Assembly: GCF_004125825.1 (NCBI RefSeq) | Contig: NZ_QQWI01000013.1 | Location: forward strand, 33,179-97,178 | Reading direction: 5' to 3' | Source of the DNA: Fusibacter sp. A1 | GTDB taxonomy: Bacteria; Bacillota; Clostridia; Peptostreptococcales; Acidaminobacteraceae | Length of the DNA: 64,000 bases | In this document: positions 24,578-32,272 of the stretch, in pieces | Layout of the letters: each line of letters begins with the position of its first letter | How positions within the stretch are numbered: the first letter of the stretch is position 1 | Translations under genes and position numbers: made by a program | Notes under the pieces: model-generated | Seen by the model: the letters and a program-made list of their open reading frames with translations, nothing else | Told to the model about the DNA's origin: nothing | Databases searched by the model: none

Positions 24578-26293
24578 TTATTCAGCTTTACCTTCGTTAC
24601 CGATGTTGAAAATCAGGTAGAACATAGTTGTATCGCTAGTGTTCACAAAGTGTGGGTGATCGATGAACTGTTCAACGAACTCTCCAGAAAGACCGCAACG
24701 GTCCACTTCGCCTGTTTCAAATAGGTTTACGCCAGCAGCGGCATCTTTGATTTGACGGAAAGTAACGCCATCAACTTTTACAGCATCTGCATTCCAGTAA
24801 GTTGGGTTTTTAGCAAATGAGTAACCGTAACCTAGTTCCCATGACTCAAGTACAAATGCGCCATTGTAAAGTGTTGACTCGATAGAAGTACCGAATGCCT
24901 CACCTTGCTCTGTAGCAAATGCTTCGTTTACTGGGTAGAAGTTAGGGAATGTAACTAGTTTTAAGAAGAACGGAACCGGAAGCTCAAGTTGTACTTCTAA
25001 TGTGTTGGCATCTAAAGCTACAACACCAAGCTCAGTTGTTGGAAGTTCTCCAGCAATTACAGCTTTGTAGTTTTTGATTTGTGCAGTTTCGATCATGAAG
25101 TTGTATTGTGAAGCAGTTGCAGGATCTGCAAGTCTTCTCCATGAGTACACGAAGTCTTCAGCAGTTACAGGTTGACCGTTAGACCAAACCGCGCCTTCTC
25201 TTAAGTTGAACGTGTAAACAAGACCATCTTCAGAAACAGTCCAGTCTTTAGCAACACCAGCTTCAACAGTATCGTTTTCGCCAAGCATTACAAGACCTTC
25301 AAGCACGTTGCCCATTACTTCAAATGAAACCGAGTTAGTAGCTTTGTTTGTATCCATTGTTGGGATATCAGAGCTTGAAAGTAATCTGATTACTTTTTTA
25401 CCGTCTGTCTCAAGTGTAGTTTCAGCAGTTTTGTAAGTGTAATCTCCACCGAATGCGTGTGGTACGATTCCAGTTACATATGGTTGACGAAGTGCAGCGC
25501 CACCTTTTTGGTAAAGAGGAACAAGAACTGTATCTTCTTCTAAAAGAATTCTTTCAGCTTCTTGTAGAGCTTCCCAACGAGCAGCTAAGTCAGAAGTCAA
25601 ATCGCCAGTTTTTGTTCTTGAAATGATTTCATCGTATGCAGCGCTTGAGTAACCAGCAGAGTTGTGGCCACCACCTGTAACCCACATGTCAAGGAAAGTC
25701 ATTGCATCTGGATAGTCAGGACCCCAGCCAGCGAATTCAAGTTCGAATTTACCTTCGTCAGCTAGAACAAGTTTGTTTTTGAATGGTTGTTGGTTAAGTA
25801 CAACTGTCAAACCTTCAAGGTTTGTTTGTAATTGACCTTGTACGAATTCAGAGATCTTTTTTGAACTCTCAGAATCGAATGTAAGGAACTCGATTGAAGC
25901 GTCAGTGAAACCAAGTTCTTCTTTAGCAAGAGCCCAGTGTTCTTTCGCTTTTTCGATATCCATTTTGTTAAAGCCTTCTGGATATGCAGCTCTAAAGTCG
26001 TCGCCAGCTTCATTAGTAGCTAAACCGACTGGTACGAAGTAATCCGCAGCAACTGAACCGTTACCAAGGATAACATCTGTAACATACGTTTTGTCGAACG
26101 CCATAGCGATCGCTTTACGTGCGTTAACGTTTTTCATAAGTTCTTTAGCTGAGATTTCAACTTTTTCAGCTGGTGTAGTAGCTTCTGTTGTAGTTTCGCC
26201 TTCAGTGCCTGTAGCTGCTTCTTCTTTAGCGCCACATGCAGTCATAGCGAATACCATGACAAAAACTAATAAAAGTGCCATTAATTTTTTCAT
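24578..26293 (-). CDS. Circularly permuted OppA-type peptide-binding lipoprotein, paralogue 5
   Basis: 571 residues from the ATG at 26293; a TTG immediately upstream (26296) is an alternative, both served by AGGAGG at 26303-26308. Cys20 in MTAC. Reversed halves as in the other four: NVNARKAIAMAFDK to AFGGDYTYKTA, then SSDIPTMDTNKAT to MFYLIFNIGNEG. It differs in the binding lobe (DAMTFLDMWVTGGG, PLYQKGGAALRQPY), which may shift ligand choice. It is the most upstream gene of the array and, like the others, seems to be transcribed alone (TATAAT at 26345-26350, own terminator). Codon use is of the highly expressed type. Confidence 0.9.
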   Translation of the reverse strand: MKKLMALLLVFVMVFAMTACGAKEEAATGTEGETTTEATTPAEKVEISAKELMKNVNARKAIAMAFDKTYVTDVILGNGSVAADYFVPVGLATNEAGDDFRAAYPEGFNKMDIEKAKEHWALAKEELGFTDASIEFLTFDSESSKKISEFVQGQLQTNLEGLTVVLNQQPFKNKLVLADEGKFELEFAGWGPDYPDAMTFLDMWVTGGGHNSAGYSSAAYDEIISRTKTGDLTSDLAARWEALQEAERILLEEDTVLVPLYQKGGAALRQPYVTGIVPHAFGGDYTYKTAETTLETDGKKVIRLLSSSDIPTMDTNKATNSVSFEVMGNVLEGLVMLGENDTVEAGVAKDWTVSEDGLVYTFNLREGAVWSNGQPVTAEDFVYSWRRLADPATASQYNFMIETAQIKNYKAVIAGELPTTELGVVALDANTLEVQLELPVPFFLKLVTFPNFYPVNEAFATEQGEAFGTSIESTLYNGAFVLESWELGYGYSFAKNPTYWNADAVKVDGVTFRQIKDAAAGVNLFETGEVDRCGLSGEFVEQFIDHPHFVNTSDTTMFYLIFNIGNEGKAE

Positions 26294-26615
26294 CAATAAA
26301 ATCCTCCTAGATTAATTGTCTGTGGCCATCACACCACAAGATTGATTATACGGATTCTTCAGATAATTGTTGTTAACATAAAGCAATACGAATTACATAA
26401 AAGCATTAATTTACCCCTGTCAAGCATATTCCCTTGTAACAAATGCAAAAGAGAAGACTTTGTAAAATACGCTCGAGTCGCCAATTATGCGAGTTTATGA
26501 AATATACCTGAATTATCAGAACTATTTCGCGTGCTAAAAATTTGTTAACAATTTAACCGGTGACAACGTTGTCATTTATCTGGTGCACAGGACAATCGAT
26601 CCGGTATTCTAATTC
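26294..26615. other. Divergent intergenic region between peptide-binding gene 5 and the RNA/mutS2 unit
   Basis: Holds the ribosome site and -10 of gene 5 and the TTACATAA motif at 26393-26400. Small palindromes such as GACAACGTTGTC (near 26562-26573) are present. No ORF. Confidence 0.4.
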
Positions 26616-26644
26616 TTGCAATTTTTTTTACAGCGTGATACACT
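26616..26644 (+). promoter_or_regulatory. Predicted promoter of the structured RNA / mutS2-like unit
   Basis: TTGCAA (26616-26621), 17-nt spacer containing a T8 run, TACACT (26639-26644). Confidence 0.5.
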
Positions 26645-26650
26645 AAATTA

Positions 26651-26832
26651 TCAAATGAAAAAGAAATCGAGAGGTATTTTTGTGAGTGTAGTGATTTTAA
26701 ACTAGGAACTTCATATCGTTTTACGTGCATGTAGTCTTTTTTTGTTGTACGTAAAATTCCTGTTTAGAACACAATCGCTTGCTAAGATAATGTAGCCGTG
26801 GGTGCGTCCGCGGTATTTTTATACCTTTTTTT
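26651..26832 (+). ncRNA. Putative structured small RNA of about 180 nt
   Basis: Starts just after a predicted promoter and ends at an intrinsic terminator, GGTAT-TTTT-ATACC-TTTTTTT (26812-26832). Inside, a long irregular hairpin can be drawn: AGTGATT (26689-26695) with AATCGCT (26773-26779); TAAAC-AGGAA with TTCCTGTTTA; and a top stem GTTTTACGTGCA (26718-26729) with TGTACGTAAAAT. A small hairpin CCGTGG/CCGCGG precedes the terminator. No convincing ORF. Length and the long broken hairpin recall 6S RNA, but I could not confirm its conserved central bubble; a regulatory leader of the mutS2-like gene is the alternative. Confidence 0.4.
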
Positions 26833-26847
26833 GGCATATGTTACTTT

Positions 26848-26883
26848 AGAGTAGATCGTGATCGGTCTACTCTTTTATTTTTT
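26848..26883 (+). terminator. Second intrinsic terminator/attenuator before the mutS2-like gene
   Basis: AGAGTAGATCG-TGAT-CGGTCTACTCT (11 bp, one G-U) followed by TTTTATTTTTTT, ending only 5 nt before the Shine-Dalgarno GGAGG of the gene at 26899. Confidence 0.75.
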
Positions 26884-26898
26884 GAATGGAGGATTACC

Positions 26899-28842
26899 AT
26901 GTACCATACCGATAAACTGTCATTAAACGAAATACTAAACGAAATTTCTGAACTGGCTCTTACGCCCCAGGCGCAATCGGCTATCAGAAACCTTACACCC
27001 AAACAGGACCTGCACTGGATAGACGACCATATGAGGCAAACCCTCGAAATGAAGGCCATCCTGCATCAGACGGGTTCCATACCGCTTAACTCACTAAGCT
27101 CATTCAATCGGGCTTACGACGACCTGGTGAAACAGGCGGTGCTGAGCGCCCCTCAGATTGATGCGATCGGAGACTTCTTGGAAGATGTCCACCGCCTATC
27201 TGTCTTTATGTCGACAAAAGCGGATGTCGCACCTACGATTTCCGAGTACGCCTCGTCGCTGAACAACCTGCCCGAGCTAAGGGGCAAAATTAGGGAAACG
27301 GTCTACAAGGAGCTTGTCCTCGACAGCGCAAGTGGAAAGCTGGCTAAAATACGCAAGCAGATGCGGGCGACAGAAGATAAGATCAAGACTAAGCTGAACC
27401 AGATCATCAGCCAGGCGGATAGTCAATCGCTCCTTATGGACAGCCTGATCGCCATGAGGGATGGAAGATATGTGATCCCTGTAAAGTCCCAGCATAAGTC
27501 TAAGGTTTCCGGCCGCCCGCTCGATTTTTCTAAAAGCGGGTCCACAACCTTCATCGAACCCGAAGCCGTCAAGCAGCTAAGCGACAAGCTTAACGAATAC
27601 AAGATAGAAGAAGAAAATGAGATTTATAAGATTCTTAGCGCCTTATCCGAAGAGATCGCAGGGTCCGAACGCACGCTTTCAGTCAATCGTGAAGGCATCA
27701 TCCATTACGACGGCCTATCGGCGAAAGCAAAATATGCGATCCGCATAAACGCATCCTTTGTCAAGGTAACCGATGACTTGTGCATCGACCTTATTGACGC
27801 AAGACATCCCCAACTGGGCAAAGACGCGGTACCTCTGAACCTTTCACTTGGAAAAGACCACAAGGGCATCGTCATCACCGGTCCTAACACAGGAGGGAAA
27901 ACCGTCGTGCTAAAGACGGTGGGTCTGCTGTCGCTGATGGCCATGTGCGGTCTGCTCATTCCAGCAGACAAAAACACGCGACTCTCTGTGTTCGACCATA
28001 TCCTTGCAGACATCGGGGATGGTCAGAGCATCACACAGAACCTGTCGACCTTTTCCTCGCACATCAAAAACATCAACACCATCATCGAGGTGGCAAACAG
28101 CGGGTCCCTGGTGCTGCTAGACGAGGTGGGTTCGGGCACCGAACCCAATGAAGGAGCGGGAATCGCCGTGGCCATACTCGAGCTCCTGTTCGAAAAACGC
28201 TCGACCATCATGGCGACCACCCACTATAGCCAGCTCAAAGCCTTTGCAAAGGATACATCCGGCTTCATCAACGGATCCATGCTCTTTGATTCTCAGAGTC
28301 TCAATCCGCTTTATCAGATACAGCTCGGAGAAGCGGGCAAGAGCCACGCGCTCTTAATCGCTCTAAAGCTGGGTATGAACCCCCTACTACTAGACAGGGC
28401 GCACAGGATCACCTACGACCAGCCTTTCGATCAAAAGGCCTACAGCGACATGGCGCATTTGAAGGACACGAAGGAGACCCCACAAAGTCAGGCAAAACAA
28501 GCAAAGCCCGACAAACCCGCAGATAAAGTAAGGAAAAAGGCGGCGAGAACCCTTTTGTTTTCAGCAGGTGATTCCGTTTACATTCCATTTATGAAAACCA
28601 GCGGCATCGTTCTTGGCGATCCCAACAAAAAAGGGGAATACCCCGTAGAGATCAAGGGCAAGCGCTTCAGCCTATCCCACAAGCGCCTGACTCCCTTTAT
28701 CGAGCAGAAGGATTTATACCCAGAAGACTACGACCTCGACATCGTGACAAAATCGTGGGAAGAAAGAAAAACCGAAAAGAAACTAAGCAAAGGAAAAAAA
28801 GGAGCCGTCGTCATCCACCGCGACAACCAAAAAATCAAATAA
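26899..28842 (+). CDS. MutS2-like MutS-family ATPase without the Smr domain
   Basis: 647 residues. The N-terminal helical core and clamp are followed by a MutS ATPase: Walker A GPNTGGKT (about residue 332), the DIGDGQSITQNLSTFSSH motif and Walker B LVLLDEVGSGTEPNEG, then ATTHYSQLK. Usual MutS2 is near 780 residues and ends in a Smr nuclease domain. Here the chain stops after a KOW/linker-like segment (AGDSVYIPFMKTSGIVLGD) and a lysine-rich tail, so the nuclease is missing. MutS2 proteins act on branched DNA, in suppression of recombination, or on collided ribosomes; which applies to this short form is unknown. An attenuator-like terminator precedes it. Confidence 0.85.
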   Translation: MYHTDKLSLNEILNEISELALTPQAQSAIRNLTPKQDLHWIDDHMRQTLEMKAILHQTGSIPLNSLSSFNRAYDDLVKQAVLSAPQIDAIGDFLEDVHRLSVFMSTKADVAPTISEYASSLNNLPELRGKIRETVYKELVLDSASGKLAKIRKQMRATEDKIKTKLNQIISQADSQSLLMDSLIAMRDGRYVIPVKSQHKSKVSGRPLDFSKSGSTTFIEPEAVKQLSDKLNEYKIEEENEIYKILSALSEEIAGSERTLSVNREGIIHYDGLSAKAKYAIRINASFVKVTDDLCIDLIDARHPQLGKDAVPLNLSLGKDHKGIVITGPNTGGKTVVLKTVGLLSLMAMCGLLIPADKNTRLSVFDHILADIGDGQSITQNLSTFSSHIKNINTIIEVANSGSLVLLDEVGSGTEPNEGAGIAVAILELLFEKRSTIMATTHYSQLKAFAKDTSGFINGSMLFDSQSLNPLYQIQLGEAGKSHALLIALKLGMNPLLLDRAHRITYDQPFDQKAYSDMAHLKDTKETPQSQAKQAKPDKPADKVRKKAARTLLFSAGDSVYIPFMKTSGIVLGDPNKKGEYPVEIKGKRFSLSHKRLTPFIEQKDLYPEDYDLDIVTKSWEERKTEKKLSKGKKGAVVIHRDNQKIK

Positions 28843-28853
28843 CCCCACAAAAA

Positions 28854-28882
28854 AAGAAGCCAAACCCAGGCTTCTTCTTTTT
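28854..28882 (+). terminator. Terminator of the mutS2-like gene
   Basis: AAGAAGCC-AAACCCA-GGCTTCTT followed by CTTTTT; 12 nt after the stop. Confidence 0.85.
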
Positions 28883-28941
28883 CATACCACTCATTATTTT
28901 CTTATCTCAATCTTCAATCACTAATCACTAATCATCAACCA

Positions 28942-29799
28942 TCAATGAAACTTCACATCATACCCACAAACAAACACTTCCTGTGGATTAAGCCTGTTGT
29001 TCATGTCCTTATCCACAAATTGCTGATTGCTATCAACATAATCGGCGATTCCCCACCATGGTTCGATGCAGACAAAGTCACCCTTGTCCGACCATACTCC
29101 AAGCTTTGGAACGCCTACAAGCGACATCGACACCTGTCTGTCGGCCTTATGGTCGACAAGCGTGACATAGCTTGATTTCAAGTGGCTGAAAATCAGCGCG
29201 TCCTCATCAAAGGTGGATGGCGAGATACGGATCGAATCGACACCGCTTGCAAGAGGCTTGAACTCTCTCTTGATAAGTCCAACCTGCATGTCGATCAGTT
29301 CTGAGTTGAGGACTTCCTCTTCTTCAAAACAGAGCTCGCACTGTCCAGACTGAAGGTTCATGTTAAAACCGGGATGCCCCCCTATCGAGAAGTACAGCTT
29401 AGCATCGCCCATGTTGAAGACACGGTAGCTCACAGCGACAACCCGGTCTTTTAGGACGTACTCGATCTGAAGTTTAAAGGCATAAGGATACATCCTGAGT
29501 GTCTCCTCATCCGAAGTCACTTCGAACAGGACCCTTTCGTCTTCTTGCTCGACAATATGAAAGACCATGTCCCTGGCAAAACCGTGCTGGCCGATATTGT
29601 ACGCGACATCGTCCACATACATGGTTTTCTCCTTAAGCGAGCCTACGATAGGAAAAAGTACAGGAGCGGTTCTTCCCCAATGCCCAGGGGCCGTCTGCCA
29701 CATGTATTCATGCGGTTTGTTGATATCCATCACAGATTTCAGCTCCGCACCCTTTGCCGCGATCTCCACGGATAAAAAGTCATTCTTCAACTTGATCAT
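28942..29799 (-). CDS. Aldose 1-epimerase family protein (LacX-like)
   Basis: 285 residues of the galactose-mutarotase-like fold. GQHGFARD and GGHPGFN supply the two conserved histidines, and LFPIVGSL and an acidic residue near the C-terminus complete the usual site. Members interconvert alpha and beta anomers of a sugar or sugar phosphate; the LacX-type subgroup has no firm substrate. Start has TAGGAGG. It lies 17 nt below deoD and may be co-transcribed with it, which would fit disposal of a sugar such as deoxyribose or ribose, but that is inference. Confidence 0.8.
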   Translation of the reverse strand: MIKLKNDFLSVEIAAKGAELKSVMDINKPHEYMWQTAPGHWGRTAPVLFPIVGSLKEKTMYVDDVAYNIGQHGFARDMVFHIVEQEDERVLFEVTSDEETLRMYPYAFKLQIEYVLKDRVVAVSYRVFNMGDAKLYFSIGGHPGFNMNLQSGQCELCFEEEEVLNSELIDMQVGLIKREFKPLASGVDSIRISPSTFDEDALIFSHLKSSYVTLVDHKADRQVSMSLVGVPKLGVWSDKGDFVCIEPWWGIADYVDSNQQFVDKDMNNRLNPQEVFVCGYDVKFH

Positions 29800-29816
29800 G
29801 ACGCCTCCTAAAATAA

Positions 29817-30521
29817 TTAAGCCAGTGCCAGTGCGATATCCATCATTTCTGTAAAGGTCTCTTGTCTTTCTTCAGGAGTTGTTTCAAGCCCCTTGAAGAT
29901 ATGGTCTGATACGGTGATGATCGCAAGCGCCTTAACGCCATGTTTAGCTGCAGTCGTATAAAGCTCGGCCGTTTCCATTTCTACAGCGATCAGACCGTAG
30001 TCCGCAAGACGCTTAAGGTCTGTGCCACCATCGTCATAAAACAGGTCGCTTGTCAGAACGCTTCCCACTTTGATAGGGTAGTTCTTCTCTGTCCCTATCT
30101 GGAAGGCCTTGTTAAGGAGTTCAAAATTGGCTGTTGGAGCGTAGTCCATGTTCGGGAACCTGCGCTTGTTAATGCCGGATGTCGTCGAAGCGCTCATCGC
30201 AAGAACGATATCCCTTAAGTTGACATCGTCTTTGATCGAACCGCAGCTGCCGATTCTGATCAGCTGTTTTGCTCCGTATTCCGTAATCAGCTCGTTGATG
30301 TAGATCGATATGGAAGGCATACCCATACCAGTTCCTTGAACGGATACGCGTTTGCCCTTGTATGTACCTGTATAGCCGAGCATGCCTCTGACCGTGTTAT
30401 AACATACCGCATCTTCTAAAAAATTGTCCGCGATGAATTTTGCTCTTAAGGGATCACCAGGCAAGAGTACCGTTTCAGCGATTTCTCCTGCTTTAGCCAT
30501 GATGTGTAGATGTTTACTCAT
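29817..30521 (-). CDS. deoD: Purine-nucleoside phosphorylase, DeoD type
   Basis: 234 residues, the normal length of the hexameric DeoD class. Typical motifs: [17 protein letters not shown] (phosphate-binding GDP...R), [16 protein letters not shown] and the VEMETAELY segment that binds ribose, with the catalytic Asp in VSDHIF. It splits purine (deoxy)nucleosides with phosphate in the cytoplasm for purine salvage. Start has AAAGGATG. An inverted repeat CTTTCATT-T-AATGAAAG (30543-30559) lies just upstream and could be an operator or leader hairpin. Confidence 0.93.
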   Translation of the reverse strand: MSKHLHIMAKAGEIAETVLLPGDPLRAKFIADNFLEDAVCYNTVRGMLGYTGTYKGKRVSVQGTGMGMPSISIYINELITEYGAKQLIRIGSCGSIKDDVNLRDIVLAMSASTTSGINKRRFPNMDYAPTANFELLNKAFQIGTEKNYPIKVGSVLTSDLFYDDGGTDLKRLADYGLIAVEMETAELYTTAAKHGVKALAIITVSDHIFKGLETTPEERQETFTEMMDIALALA

Positions 30522-30542
30522 TTTTGTTCATCCTTTCTATGT

Positions 30543-30559
30543 CTTTCATTTAATGAAAG
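30543..30559. promoter_or_regulatory. Small palindrome upstream of deoD
   Basis: CTTTCATT-T-AATGAAAG, 21 nt before the deoD start, in the gap after mutY. Operator or mRNA hairpin; low support. Confidence 0.25.
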
Positions 30560-30606
30560 TAGTTGAATTAAATCCGCAATTGACTATTACCCCCATACAG
30601 GACAAC

Positions 30607-31656
30607 TCATTCATGTCTTATCAGCTGAATGACTCTTTTCATGGCTGTCGAAATCGCAAGCGTGTCCATTTCGTCCACACTAACCCAAGTCATTTTGGGC
30701 TCATCGACATAAAAATAAGCGTCGGCCTTATAATGCACAACCGTCATCTGCCATATCTGATGCGAAAACACATGCTTTACGGTGCCGATTTCAAGTCCGC
30801 CTTGCAGGCTATAGTCAAAGTTTTCAGAAACGATATCCGATTCGTTCGACTCGCCCTCGTCACCTTCACCCACCTGATGGGGAAAAGCCCAGAATCCGCC
30901 GATCAGACCATCCGGTGCTTTCTGGTACATGAGGTATCTCCCCTCGAACTCGACAAGTGCGACCCTTACATCCTTTAGGACCGCTTTTGCTTTTTTTGTT
31001 TTCACCGGGTATTCCAGTATATCACCAACTCGATAAGCACTGCAATAGGTCCTTATGGGACACTCCTCGCACTTGGGGTTCTTAGGTGTGCAGATCATCG
31101 CCCCAAGTTCCATGATGGCCTGATTGAAAGCCCTCATGTCATCGGGGAGTATCTTTAAAAGCCGTCCCTCGAACACGTCTTTGGTCTTGGCCCTTGCGAT
31201 GTCGTCTTTCAGACGGTCAAGTCTGGAGACCACTCTAAAAACGTTCCCGTCGACAGCAGGTTCCTTGATGTTGAAGGCGATTCCAAGTATCGCCCCGGCT
31301 GTGTAGGATCCGATCCCCGGCAGTTTTAAAAGCTCGTTCTTGCTGTCTGGAAACTTACTTCCGTACTCGCTTACAACCATCCTCGCACAGGGAATAAGCC
31401 TTTTGGCCCTCGAGTAGTAGCCGAGTCCCTCCCATAGCTTCAAGACATCGTCAAGGTCCGCATCCGCCAAGTCCCGCACGGTAGGGTAGGCTTTTAGAAA
31501 CCTTGTGTAGTAAGGGATGACCGTATCGACCTTCGTCTGCTGCAGCATGACTTCTGAGAGCCAGATTGCATAGGGGTCGTCCGTTTCTCTCCAAGGCAGT
31601 ATCCTGTGGTGCTTGTGGTACCAGTCGACAAGATCCGTCGACATCTCATTTGTCAT
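30607..31656 (-). CDS. mutY: A/G-specific adenine DNA glycosylase
   Basis: 349 residues. Catalytic Glu in SEVMLQQTKV, helix-hairpin-helix LPGIGSYTAGAI, catalytic Asp in AVDGNVFRV, then the [4Fe-4S] ligands C-x6-C-x2-C-x5-C in CTPKNPKCEECPIRTYC. A C-terminal NUDIX-like domain that reads 8-oxoG follows. It removes adenine mispaired with 8-oxoguanine. It starts 12 nt after the DUF1836 gene and is probably in one unit with it; AGAGG lies ahead of the ATG. Confidence 0.95.
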   Translation of the reverse strand: MTNEMSTDLVDWYHKHHRILPWRETDDPYAIWLSEVMLQQTKVDTVIPYYTRFLKAYPTVRDLADADLDDVLKLWEGLGYYSRAKRLIPCARMVVSEYGSKFPDSKNELLKLPGIGSYTAGAILGIAFNIKEPAVDGNVFRVVSRLDRLKDDIARAKTKDVFEGRLLKILPDDMRAFNQAIMELGAMICTPKNPKCEECPIRTYCSAYRVGDILEYPVKTKKAKAVLKDVRVALVEFEGRYLMYQKAPDGLIGGFWAFPHQVGEGDEGESNESDIVSENFDYSLQGGLEIGTVKHVFSHQIWQMTVVHYKADAYFYVDEPKMTWVSVDEMDTLAISTAMKRVIQLIRHE

Positions 31657-31668
31657 CTCTTTAACCTC

Positions 31669-32160
31669 TTACAATTTGTCTATCAGGTGCTCCATCAGCC
31701 TTTTGTTCATGTCCGCTTCCACGGCAAGCTGAAGGATGGCCTTATGGATACTGTCCTCATCTTCAAAATCGAAATTCTCGTACTTCTCACTCAGATTCCT
31801 GCCGATCTCCTTTTCAATCATCAGAAATTCCTCGTATAGCATCTCGAGTCCTTCTTCTTTTTGCTCTCCCAGCACAGCCTCTATGTCCTTTACCTGCAGC
31901 ACCGACTTCAGCCGGTAGAGCATGGTGAGCGCCATCATGTGCGACCGTGTGTACTTCTTTTTTACAGGCGCCTGAAGGAGTCCGGCCTTTACATAGTTGT
32001 TGATCATGGTTTTTGTGATACAGGGTTCGTTTTCACTTCGTTTGAGGTTTTCAAGCGAGGCATCCAGATACGAAAGCACCTGATCCATGTAAAGCGGAAT
32101 CTCGGGTATCCTTTCGGCTGACCTACTGCTGTGACTGAGAAGTTCATGTATTTTTGCCAT
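31669..32160 (-). CDS. DUF1836 putative transcription regulator
   Basis: 163 residues matching the Firmicute DUF1836 family. A MerR-like winged-helix region is suggested by ITKTMINNYVKAGLLQAP and YTRSHMMALTMLYRLKSVL, followed by an acidic helical C-terminal half. Its gene diverges from the hemolysin III-type gene, and the space between carries three copies of an 11-bp word, so autoregulation and control of the neighbour are likely. Ligand unknown. Start has TGGAGG. Confidence 0.8.
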   Translation of the reverse strand: MAKIHELLSHSSRSAERIPEIPLYMDQVLSYLDASLENLKRSENEPCITKTMINNYVKAGLLQAPVKKKYTRSHMMALTMLYRLKSVLQVKDIEAVLGEQKEEGLEMLYEEFLMIEKEIGRNLSEKYENFDFEDEDSIHKAILQLAVEADMNKRLMEHLIDKL

Positions 32161-32183
32161 GTCATGCCTCCATGTGGTATTAA

Positions 32184-32261
32184 ATACTATATAAACTAGT
32201 TTACATGTTTACAAAGGATTTGAAAAGTGTTATTCTTTATATAGTATCAGATACTATATAA
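32184..32261. promoter_or_regulatory. Operator region between the DUF1836 gene and the hemolysin III-type gene
   Basis: ATACTATATAA at 32184-32194, its complement TTATATAGTAT at 32237-32247, then after CAG again ATACTATATAA at 32251-32261. The last two form a perfect 25-bp palindrome that runs up to the ribosome site of the gene at 32273. The lone copy sits in the leader/promoter zone of the DUF1836 gene. Confidence 0.6.
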
Positions 32262-32272
32262 GGAGGTATTAC

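Noticed and set aside
26795..26812. T-box-like sequence (TGGGTGCGTCCGCG) before a terminator
   Set aside because: It matches only part of the AGGGTGGNACCGCG consensus, I see no specifier stem, and the gene downstream is not an amino-acid gene. Kept only as part of the unnamed RNA.
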